DNA from: Rhabdornis inornatus
Lineage: Eukaryota; Chordata; Aves; Passeriformes; Rhabdornithidae
Length of the DNA: 64,000 nucleotides
NCBI GenBank assembly: GCA_013397075.1
Contig: VWZS01006721.1
Span: forward strand, 1,193,003-1,257,002
Direction: 5' to 3'
Within the stretch, counting starts at the first letter, position 1. Every line of letters begins with the position of its first letter. Below are positions 25,419-36,046 of the stretch, piece after piece. The translations under genes and the position numbers were made by a program. The notes beneath the pieces were generated by a model, which did no database searches, was not told the DNA's origin, and worked only from the letters and a program-made list of their open reading frames with translations.

Positions 25419-26048
25419 CAATACACCTTATATTTTTGACTCGTTCACTAAATCAGTCACATGCACCATTTACAGAGATAAAAGAGGAGAGCCCACAAGC
25501 TTTTTCCCACATGCAACAGCAAGACTCTACTCACTCAAATGCCTAAAAGAGCACTTAACTTTTAGGTATTTAAATTAAAATATTACATCAAAAAAAAGCA
25601 TCTATGCTGTGACATTCCAGTGAGTTATACAAATCTCAAGGACACTACCTTTGTAAGAATGTAGGATTTTTATTAAAAAAGGTAAAACCAAAGAGAAAAC
25701 TGGGACCACCAGCCTCAAGTTTTCAATCTGTACTCCCTTGGTGCAGCAGTACTGATCAAAACATGAGAGGAGAGGATGCCCCTACCCACCCAAAAACAGG
25801 GAGGCTGCCCATATACACACTGCCAGTAGCAGAGACTCACAGATGCATCCACGTGGGTTAACTTCCAAGCCCTGTGCCTTGGGCAAAGCTGGATATTATT
25901 CCATCTAGCTGAATATCTTTCTTACCCAAGTCTGCTTCATGCTTCTGCTGTCCAAATGAAGCCTCCCTCCATTGAGAAACATTCCTTCTGCCTCTTCAGC
26001 ATGACTTAGGCTGAGGCTCTGCACTCATAGCCCTAATCTCTAGAGAGC

Positions 26049-26101
26049 TGGGATGAGATTTTCAAAAGCACTCAGTGTTGACCTACCTCTGCTCCAAATC
26101 A
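26049..26101. repeat. Relic of an ancient amniote interspersed repeat
   Basis: GAGATTTTCAAAAGCACTCA followed by GTGTTGACCTACCTCTGCTC is a close match to the phrase 'GATTTTCAAAAGCGCTCAGCATTGGCCTAACTCTGCTC' found in many sauropsid repeats. This is the clearest of the old relics in the window. It ends before the usual 'CCATTGAAGTCAATGG' part, which is degraded here. Confidence 0.55.
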
Positions 26102-26720
26102 GTCTGATCATATTAGGTTAACTGTATTTAAGTTTGGCCATGTGTATTTTGTAATAATAAACTTACCCCAAAGAAATGCTGGTGCTTTAATACAAGATTA
26201 CAAGACTTGCAACTATATTTATGCATCTCAGTAAGGAATCTGATTTCCCAGTTTCAGGTCTATAGAATTATTTTGGAGCACATTGAATATTTAGTACTGG
26301 CAGAATAGAGGTCAATGCAATTATGTCCCCTCTAAACTGAGGGCTAAAGAAGCACTGCACTGGAGACCTTAAGGTTCAAAACTCCAAAACTAATGCTTAA
26401 AATTAATAAAGCTCTCAAGCCACCCAGAATACACTTTTTTTTCAGCATATATGAGTGAATCTGCACAATGAAGACCTAATACCAATAAAGGACTTTATCT
26501 TTCACCTCCTTTTTTTTCATCTTTTTTCCCAAAGAATTGCCAGGCAGTGAGTACAGGAAGTGACTGTCAGCAGTCACCAGCTTTTTTCCAACACACAGAG
26601 GCTGGAGAACCACTTCTCAACTTAGTCCATATGGCACCTTCAAAAAGACAAGAGTAATAGTTGAGGAGTTTGGCCATGAAGCTCATACAGTGTAGGACCA
26701 AATGTACTCTTACCAATGAG

Positions 26721-26750
26721 GGGGTTTTTTTTGTTTTTTTGGTTTTTTTT
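26721..26750. repeat. T/G low-complexity tract
   Basis: Four G are followed by about 26 bases that are nearly all T, broken only by single G steps. Similar (T)nG tracts occur at 39917-39942 and 53406-53430. They look like independent slippage tracts and not tails of retroposed genes, since no gene-like sequence adjoins them. Confidence 0.75.
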
Positions 26751-29574
26751 AATTAGAATGTTGAACCTTCTTCTGCTGCATTTTCTCTTTTGATATAAAT
26801 ATATTTTAACCGAATCCATAATTGTTCTATCTAAATTATTGACAGCAAAGGTGAAGGAACAGCCTGTTGGTCTTGACTGCTGAAGTAATGAATAGAGAAA
26901 CTGACATGTTAAATTTCTTCACCTCCAACTGGAATTATAAATTACAGACTTCTTTTGCATTATCATAATACCAAGTTCATCTTTAAAATAGAATGATTCC
27001 TTGGGGGTGTATTTATAGTGAAAAAATACATATCTAATGCTGTACTTAGCATATCTTCATATTTTAATAAAATTGGATTGATTGTTCAAATTTTGTTCTT
27101 ATTTTTGGAAATTAAAAAGCAGAATCAGATCATCTTACATATTTTTACAAGGTCCATCGTTTTGCTCCTGCAGGACATTCTAAAATTTTCAAAAGCTCTC
27201 TGTAATTTAACATATCCTCCTGCTCTCCCTACAGCCACTTGGCACATTGCATCTTCCCAGTTTGGCCAAGGGCCACTTTATCTCAGTCTGTACAAGCTTT
27301 GCAGGGAGTGGAACTGAGATCTGAAGAAGTTTGTGGAAATAAAAGTTTCTACCCCATAAAACCCCCTTAATTCAGCCTTCATCCCTAAGCAAACAACTTC
27401 TGCAAAACAAATCATTGTGTCCAAATGAATCAGTTTGTGTGAAAGCAAACACAGCCCATCAATAAAAGCAAAGCAATAAACCATAGGGAATTGTCTCCAA
27501 GCCAAATACAGTGCATTTAGACTCTCCAGTGTGCTTTGAGTGAGAGGGAGGGGAGAGAGCTCTTTAAGCTTCTGTCAAAATTAGACTTAAGTTCAAATCA
27601 TGCTGGTACAAAATCTCAATGCCCAGCTCCTAATGCTTTAACTGCCTGTGGAATGCAGAGAAGACAAAGATGACCTGCACTGTGGGATGCCAAGAGGAGG
27701 GGGTTTCTGGGGACAGGGTAGATGCAGTCACCCAGGCTCCAAGTCCTGTCCTCCACCCCAAAGCTGGCCCAGGCAATAAAACTCTTGATCTGACCAAGAT
27801 TCTTGACAGCATCTGTGGTAGAGCTAAAATCACATCAGAGCAGGGGCAAAGGGAGACACCTTGGCCACAGTTCTTTCTATTCACCTGAGTTTTCTACACT
27901 TTTAATGTATACAGCACTGTTGGCAATGCTGCTTTCTACAGACTTTTTTCCTTCCACAGAAAAAAATTCAGCCTCAAGTCATCTGCATGATGAATTCCCC
28001 TTCAGCTCTCATAAGTGCTGCCTGCCTTCAATTACATTGGTGTGCCTTGAACTTATAAAATATTTTCAATTTCCAGAACAGTTTTGACATGGGGAGACAA
28101 AAAGGGACAGCAAAGAACAATACGCTTCAAATAAAATTTGGCACCATTCAGGATTTCTTCCACCTCAGAAAAAAAATCCTCTAAGACACAAATAAATGTA
28201 TCTTCCTAAGTTAGCAGGATATCTTCTCCTAATAGTGCAATTAGCTTTCATAGGAGATAGGCCCATGTACTGTCTTGAGAATAGACTTTCAGGCATACAT
28301 AAGCATGTAATATCAGGCACACTTCTCTCAAATTAAGGGAAGCATTTGTCATTTCCAGTGCTGACACTGAAAAAGCAGTGTTTTAAATGCTGTATTAGCA
28401 TAGACTCCCCCAAGGGATCTCCTGATCAGTGCCTTTCCAGGAGCAAACCCCAGCAATGACTCCTGCAACTCCCTTTTTGCTGCCCTAAGGCAAAGAGCTG
28501 CTAGGGAGCGTCCTTAGCATGGGAGGAGGCAGCAAGACCCACAACACTGCAGTGAGCTGGTTAACAAGTCACAGCTAAGACATCTCAAAGACTTGGAGAC
28601 TTTACCTCTTGCAACCACGTAAGGAGCCTCTGCAGCAGTCCCATCCCATCCTGAACTCCCACAGACATCCAGAGCTCACCTCCTTGCTCTGCTGCTGTGC
28701 TCAGTACAACATACACACACATACCTGTGCATCACCTAGCACTCTGCACATCAGGCAAAAGCAACTTAATTTTACTTCAATTACTGCAAGCTTGGTAAAT
28801 TGTAGCCCTTATCCATCAATAGGACAGCCTTCATTAGTCTGTTCCCCATCATTTAACATCACTGTATAAGCCATCGCCAGACAGATTACACTGACTATTT
28901 TATTAATATCCTGTATTCAGTAAATGGGGAAGAAAAGGTATTATTCTGGTAACTGTTTCATGTTTGCCACCAGATACATGATGGAAATGTGTCCAGGAGA
29001 TGCTTACTTGCCCAGTAACACCCATGGGTAAGTGCAGACACTCTTCAGTTGCAAGGAAGCCACTAGAAAAAACAGCAAGGAAAGCAAAGCCACCACATGG
29101 ACTAAGAAAACCCAAAAAATCTAACAAATACTGCCACACCATATCCAAGCATACAGTGAAATGTTCTGTTGCACACTTACAATTAGTATGAAGCTGTTTT
29201 GTTGGTATCAGCACAGGCTCAAAATGCCTGATCCTTCCCACTCCACAAACCCTACGCAGAGACAAAATCTGCTCTAATATCTGGATGGTAGTAGTTGTGT
29301 TTCCCATTGGCCATTTCTGTAACCCAAAGAGAAGCAGCATTTCCAGAGCACGATTTGCACTGCAGATGGGCAAAATCACTTTCTGAGGGTTTTCATGTTT
29401 GTCAACCAACTACGACAAGGCTCTTCATGCAGTTATCCTGGCAGAGATGCATGCTCACCCAGCTGGAACCCATCGGTGATTCCCCTGGGCTAGGCTCCAG
29501 GTGGGGGACAGAGGACAGCAGTAAGCACTCAGCACTGCAGTTTCCAGCTTCTCTTCAGCCTACACTGTTTAATA

Positions 29575-30310
29575 TCTGGAACATCTAATAATTATTATTA
29601 ATTGCACTTAACCGCAAACTGTAAAATAAATGTGAGGAACGCACAAATTAACTCTGGCACACCTGCAACTTAGCCCCTGCTCTTCACCTGGGTTCAGCTT
29701 TAGCATGCAAAGTTTGAAACATCTGTTATATACAGGCTACAACCAAGCCTTGCAAAATCCGTCAACCTGCAAGCCTTGGCAACAAAACCAGCCCAAGAGA
29801 TGTAAGTGGCAATCTGAGAAGATACTCCCCAGGAATTAGATTTTGTAAACAAACATTTCAGCTAATTGCATACTTGTTCTCAGTGCAATGAAGGCCCCAT
29901 TTAGCCAAAGCATTTGTCTACGGAGTTTAGTTTCTTCCATCCAATGAACGTTGATCCTGTCTTAGCCTCGGCTGGTATATCATCAGGATCAACATGAAAT
30001 GCTAATGGAGAGAGATGCTTAATATCATTTCAAGTGTTTAAGTTACAACTGCAGCTATTAAGGGAAATCCATTTTACCTGTTCCTCCTCAGGCTCCCCAG
30101 TGAGACAGATTTAAAAGTTTCCATGGGAAGAAGTGATTCATAATGGCTACACAGATGAGAGAAAAAGCCTTTCACCATTAATTACAGCCAGCGTTTTCCA
30201 AACCCAAGCTGGTCATTTTGCCAGCACAACACATAATTAGCAAGGCTCATTTTATTTCACTGCCTTCACAAATTAGTTAACTTTTTAAAAAGCAAGGTGG
30301 TTGCCTCCAG
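29575..30310. promoter_or_regulatory. Candidate cluster of conserved non-coding elements
   Basis: Several complex AT-rich stretches occur in 735 bp: ATAATTATTATTAATTGCAC with TTAACCGCAAAC at 29.58-29.64 kb, GAACGTTGATCCTG at about 29.95 kb, and a block with CCATTAATTACAGCC (TAATTA at 30179-30184) and ACATAATTAGC (TAATTA at 30234-30239). No coding frame or simple repeat explains the texture. Homeodomain sites predominate. This is a motif-based guess; limits are approximate. Confidence 0.3.
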
Positions 30311-32987
30311 CAGCAGGGATAACCGTGCCAACCAGACAGAAAAATAAGGCATTGTCATCCACTTGTAGTGCATGGCAGAAAAACCCAACAGGTCCCCCAG
30401 TTTTCACTCCCCTTGCTGGTTCAATGCAGGAATCAGTGCTGCTCCCTGTGTCATTCTGAACATGAGACTATGAGGTGCACCCACTTAAGACAATCACAGC
30501 CAGTCATGTGAATGTAGTTCTTGGCAGTGAGAGAGGCTTCCTCTATTTCAAAGTTTCCAACTGCTCATTCAAAGTGCAGGAGCTGCAAAGAGCCAGAGCA
30601 GCGAGGAGGAGAAGGATGCTTCCAGCTCTTCCACCTGTAGAGGAACTGCACTGGGTCCAGCCCCAGTGGCATCCAAGGATTCTTCACGGAGTGTGCTTTG
30701 CAGACATCACAGTAATAGAAGCACGGGGATGATGCATTGTAAGAGATGCTGGACTCACTCGCCCAGAGAGAACACTCTGACACCACCTGCATTTTAAAGC
30801 AGGACTGTTTCTCTCTTTCTTTGCATGGCTCGGGCTGCCCCTCAACCTCTTTGTGGAGCAACTTTTCCACAGCAGAGGCTTTTGGGGGATGCACCTGCCA
30901 AAATCCTATTTTTGAACAAGGCACCCAAAATAGTGGTTGGAGCACCGGGTGCCCACTAGACAGAGCATGCTGCTGGAAGCTATTGTTGAAAATACTAAAG
31001 TTTTCCTCATGCAGATTTTAAAAGGCCACTATTTATGCATGTAAATTCTGAAGGGCATTAGCAGCATCACTGACACATGCTGACAGCCAGCCCAGCTTTG
31101 GGAAGGGAATAAGCAGCAGCGACTGCCTGAATAATTGATGTGCTTTTACTCTGCCCCATGGCCCAGTTATTACATTGCTCACTCTCTTCAACTGCCTGTG
31201 GTTTCTAAATTAATTAGAAATCTTAATGTCATGGCCAGCCAGCTAAAAAAAGAAAAAAAAAAGACACCGAGAACAAAGGAAGAGAGCGCTTCTCATGCCC
31301 TTGAGCCTTGGGATTTCTTCCTTCAGTCTGGCCAAGCAGGAAGTAAAAGCACAGTCTCAATTCCTGCAGCTTTGGACCCCGCTCACTGATGCTTACAGCA
31401 ACACAGCATGAAATCCACTCCATCTGCAAAAAGCCCCCATTGCATGGGAGTGAACATCCCCATCAAGGTCACTGCCTCCTAAAGATGGGGCAAAGCCTTT
31501 TCTAGGGGCTGGCTCATGTGCAGAGCAGCCACTGTGTCTTCTGCCATGAAATACATCTGATACGTCCCTAGCCCAGCCATTGCAACCAAGTGCCATGCAG
31601 CACCAAATAAAAAGGCACCGCTGCAGTCTGGAGGAATAAAAGAGCTCGTGGTGGTTCTGCTCACACAGCTGGCAGACTAAATGACTCTGTGGGATCCCGT
31701 TCACAGGATGAAAAAAAATTGCGTGCGACTACCTGACCTCACAGAAGAGGAGATCAAATATAACAACATGAGTGGCCATATTTTTGCTGCACATATAGGC
31801 TTATCTATTTACAATATTGCTTATGTGAAATTTTAAAACAACACCTATACCTTTCAAGAAATCCAGTGGGAATAATTCCCGTGTTTGAGCCACATTGCAA
31901 TAGCGCGGGTAGTTGTGTTTCAAGGCCTCGGAAAGCACTTAGCCATGATGAATGTGGGAATGTTTCTAATATCTTACTTGCAAAAAGAAATACTGCTTTT
32001 TCCAAAAATCTCTTTACAACTGTCTCAAAAGCATAAATAAACAAAAACTGAACTTGTAGAGATAATTTTCAATTGCATGGATAACCTAGACTAATATTTC
32101 ACCTTCTTATAAAGGAACAGTGAAATATCAGTGAAACTTAACAGCAAGGCACAGTCTTCCTCTTTGCCAACACATCGTGGCATACTGTAATCTGCACCAT
32201 TATTCCCCTTGGAAAACTCATTATTTTAAAGAAATCCTGTTTTTCAACCTTTCTTTCTGACATGGATAAACAGACTTAGAGCATTGAACTGTCTGACTCC
32301 CAGTAAAACTATCCTGTATCTCCCATACGCATCAAGTGCCCAAACAGGACAGTCACATAGCAGAGAAATGAGCTGGTGATGGTGATAGAAAGCATTACAG
32401 AGTTTTAAATTACACCGTAAATCCAAATGGAAGTATTCAAGAAAATGAATCCCATTTGTTAGCACGTGGAAGGTAGTTCAAAACAATTTGACCCCAAATG
32501 CAGGACAATGTGCTTCTCCCAAAGTTTAATCCACTTTGACTAAGCATTTATTTGCTCCAAGAGCTTCTTCTTCTGTCTGCTCTTTTTCCTCTGCTGTCAT
32601 AATTTTGCACTAAATTGATGCATGCAGAGACCACCGCAAGAAAAATACACAAGGTTCACACAAGTTGCAAATTTAGGCCCTTGAAGTGTTTTTCAACGTG
32701 CTTCTTGAGATGACACTTCCATTTTTATGATGCCTTAAGTTTAGCTTTCGTATTTTTCAGATTCTCTGCTGCCTTAGGATGTAACTCTGAACTTCATATA
32801 AAGTGTTAGCAAGTTCTCTTCACAGTTTATTTGGACAAAACAATCCTTTTCTAGCCTGAGAACCAAGGACACCATTGCAGCTTCGGACCCAAAAGTGTAA
32901 ACAAAGGTGAAGCAATCTAGGAGAATGGGACTTCATAACCTGAAGCTGTAATTGGACAATTAACCCCATTATGTAAATGGACCAAAA

Positions 32988-32995
32988 CTTATAGA
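32988..32995 (+). promoter_or_regulatory. TATA-like element of the second LTR
   Basis: CTTATAGA lies about 185 bp into the LTR and about 110 bp before its AATAAA signal, the normal distance for a TATA box and R region. It departs from the best TATA consensus, so promoter activity is uncertain. Confidence 0.45.
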
Positions 32996-33096
32996 AGTGT
33001 GAAAACTCTTGAGCAGTCGTCTATGTTGCGTCCATCTTGGGTAGAGCCTTGGCCAGGCTCTTGTACTGCCCAAGGTGTATCCTTTGAAGGCCTTTT

Positions 33097-33102
33097 AATA
33101 AA
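33097..33102 (+). promoter_or_regulatory. Polyadenylation signal AATAAA of the second LTR
   Basis: AATAAA within CCTTTTAATAAATACC is followed by a T-rich, GT-containing stretch ending in CTCTGTTGTAG, as expected for a functional cleavage region. It is about 62 bp from the LTR end. Confidence 0.6.
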
Positions 33103-33166
33103 TACCTACATTATTCCTTTAACAATGTCTAGCCTCTGTTGTAGGCAGCCTCTCACAGGCATCATG

Positions 33167-33237
33167 TAGGGTGGAAAGATGGAATTTCAGAAAATGATAA
33201 TGCTGATACATGGAGAAAGCAGAATTTTTCCACCCTA
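33167..33237. repeat. 11-bp inverted repeat enclosing 49 bp, directly beside the LTR
   Basis: The arms TAGGGTGGAAA (33167-33177) and TTTCCACCCTA (33227-33237) are exact reverse complements. They begin two bases after the inferred end of the LTR at 33164. The enclosed 49 bp is AT-rich with no recognised content. It could be a hairpin, a tiny non-autonomous element, or chance. Confidence 0.75.
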
Positions 33238-36030
33238 TGATTTGTCTGTGTTTGTCATCTTGGCCTCATACTGCCTCTAAAATGCACATGCTAATCATCA
33301 GCAGTATGGCACTGCAGACATAATGAACACAAGATGTCACTCACATGCATTTTTCAAACCCAAGCAATGAAAGGAAGTGTCTTGTAAAACACATGTCACG
33401 TGTTCATACAGAAAGTTTCCTGACCCCAGCAACATCTGCTGTGTCTCTCTTCATATCCATGTTTTTAAGTCTCACTAGGCTTGGTTTGCTACACACAGAT
33501 TTACAGACCTTCACATTACATATTCATTTTGTCCTTGATACTGGTACCTACCGACACATTTTCTTACTTTAAAGTCCTTATATTAATTACTACAAAAACT
33601 TACTGAAAGGCTCAGCTCACGTAGATTGCTCAGCTTAATCCCAGTAATAATCATGCTCAACACAGACTTTAAGACAGAGGTGAGTTCCTGGTCCCTCTTC
33701 TGGGTCACCATACAGCTGAAGGGATGGACCAGCTGAAGCAGGACCACCACTCTTCAACATGGCCATGCCACGTCCAATTTTTCCTCCAGGGAGGAAAGTG
33801 TGCAAAACCACTCAAGGCCCTGTAGGGCTGCTCACCTCTCAGCCTTGGAAAGAAGGTAGAAGAAAATACAGGAGATGGCAGCAGTACAGAGCAGCACAGC
33901 TCTGCTCACTGCTTTTTGGAGCCTACTCTTTCAAGATGCAGCCCCTGGCAAAGTGTCTCATGAAAGTTTGATGAACAGCATTTTGTTTAACACCAGCAAC
34001 TGAGCCACAGCCCTGCTGAGCTGCGTTGCACCAACAAAATGTCACGACCCAGGAGGATCAAGAAGCTCAATTGCAAGAGGCAGGCTTGCAGGCAGCAGAG
34101 GAGCTCACAACCTCTGGAGCAGGGTGCACCACCCCATGAGCTACTGGGTCAGTGAAACATGAGGAGGCTGCTGTAAGGCTGATGATCACTGAGCCTCCTC
34201 CGACACTTGCCCAGCAGGCTGCCAGGCTCCACCACGCAGTCTTGCAAACACAGCGAAGTCTGCAGCCCTTTTCCCATTGGCACATACAAGCCTCGATTTT
34301 TTTTACCCTCTTTTACCCTTTTCACTTCTACATGTACTGAAAATATTCACAGTATGCTCTTCCCTACCATTTGCTTCAGCATTTTCATGCTCTGCTGCTT
34401 TTGTTCCCCTGTTCCCTTTACATAAAGGAATATTCTCAAGAAACAACTGCACCTGCATAACTGAAAATACACAAAACCCATATGCAGACACAGTGCTGGA
34501 GGCTCATGCAATGTGATCGGGTCTAAATATTTTAGCACAGCAAACAAATGAGGTTCAACTGTATGGCCCGGTAATTACCTTTTCTTGTTCTTCAGGTGCG
34601 AGAAATCCACACGCTATTTTTTGCAGAGTACTGTATTCAACATTTCTGGAAACAAAGACAAAAAGAAAACAATCAAAAAACAATCAAAATACCAGTCAAA
34701 ATATGTTTATATGTTTTATATGTTTATGTTTACTTATCAGGCACTCATGAACTTTCTGCTATGCATTTGCCAGAGGACAGAGCAACGAACAACTGATTTT
34801 GGTCAACAGAAATGATTTTTGAAATAGACCTTTAATGTCTATGAAATATATCTCTGCATGGGAAGACAACAGTAACACATACAGAACACGTCAGTGAACA
34901 CTGAAAAATCAGTGGACAATATCACTGCCAATAATTTTAAAAAACTTCAGAGATTTAAGTAGATATCAAACACACATGCAGGCACATGAGTATCTCTTCC
35001 CACAACAGAATCCAATGTAATCTGGAGAAACTATTGTTAAACCAGACAATTTATCAGAGGTTTTTAGAGGTCACTGCACCAGAATAAAAAATATCTAGTT
35101 TGAAAAGAAGTTAAAATAAACTATGATTGCAAGGATAGTAATTCCTTTTCCTCAGCAGCCACAATTTAAAATTTCTCTGTCCCTTTAGATCTTCAGTATT
35201 TTCTTCTAATTACAGTGTTAGATGCTAAATATAACATTAATTGACAAAACAATGAAATGGATGGATCCAGGTCAGCCTCCTGGAAGTGTTGGTTTTATCA
35301 GGATTAATTACACATGAAAAATTGCTCCTCACAGCTGGGATTGCTACAGATGAAACTTCAGTGAGAATCAGTCTTGTCAGAGTCAAGCTGGATGGCACAC
35401 AACCCCAGGACCTCATCCCCTCCCAGTGAAACAATTAGAAAATATAATTAAAAAACCCATGCAAGGGAAACAGCAATGAGTCCTCCTGCCTGAATTTTGC
35501 TCCCAACATCAACTATAAACCCAGCTCATTTTCTGCAACCTGTAGGGGAGAACAGAGATGATGTTATTTGAAAAAATGTATTGAAATGAAAAAACTTTAA
35601 AGGCTGATTAAAAAAGGATCCAGTGTTAAACTGTGGCCAATTGTTCCAGTCACAGAAGTGAGTTCCCATGCCTTTCCCAACCAGGGCTGTAGCACAGCTT
35701 TCACTCTGCTGCCGTGGTCCCACACCCTGGACCACCCTACACCTTCGAAAGTTTCAGATTAAAAAAAATGGTCCTGGGGCTCTGGTTTCACATCTGTGCT
35801 AATCCAGAACAGTCTTCCTTTAATTTTCAATGGCAGAAAAAAGAAAGCTGCACCCCAGGTCTAAGTACTCCTTAGCAGATCCTCCCCTGAGAGCATGAGA
35901 AAAAGGAGGCCGAGGCATTGGTCCCTAACGCATAATTCATCTTATTTATGTACTGAAGAAGCAATTGCTTGCATTCAGTAACCTTGGAAGTCAGACAAGT
36001 AAATTAAAACTTAAAACAAGGCTTGAAAGT

Positions 36031-36046
36031 CCAGCATGCATGCTGG
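36031..36046. repeat. Perfect 16-bp palindrome CCAGCATGCATGCTGG
   Basis: The sequence equals its own reverse complement over 16 bases with no spacer. It centres on ATGCAT, with ATGC/GCAT cores of the kind bound by POU proteins. It sits in AT-rich unique sequence. It could be a dimeric binding site or chance. Confidence 0.9.

Larger units (their letters stand above)
18457..32803. other. Non-coding single-copy sequence, no gene recognised
   Basis: The stretch between the two LTRs has no recognisable gene. Its longest open frame, 168 codons on the minus strand at 28903-29409, contains no domain I know and is about the length chance predicts once in a window like this. It holds a (CA)n microsatellite, four ancient repeat relics and T-rich tracts (12 T at 22256-22267). 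AT-rich blocks near 20.93-21.24 and 29.58-30.31 kb look regulatory. The block 26755-27000 is also AT-rich and complex, with no simple repeat. Confidence 0.7.
32804..33164 (+). mobile_element. LTR of an endogenous retrovirus, ERVL-like, plus strand (solo)
   Basis: About 361 bp runs from TGTTAGCAAG to GGCATCA and has LTR layout: a TATA-like CTTATAGA at 32988-32995, the AATAAA signal at 33097-33102 and a 3' end with CAATGTCTAGCCTCTG. I recall very similar 3' ends in songbird ERVL-type LTRs; that is memory, not a search result. The 5' border is inferred. The flanks TAAAG (32799-32803) and TGTAG (33165-33169) agree at only three of five positions, so the target duplication is decayed or a border is off. 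No internal retroviral sequence is visible on either side, so this is a solo LTR or fragment, older than the one at 18062. Confidence 0.65.

Noticed and set aside
28903..29409. 168-codon open frame, minus strand, the longest in the window
   Set aside because: Length is about what chance gives once in 64 kb on two strands; no domain, signal or family resemblance, and it overlaps ordinary sequence.
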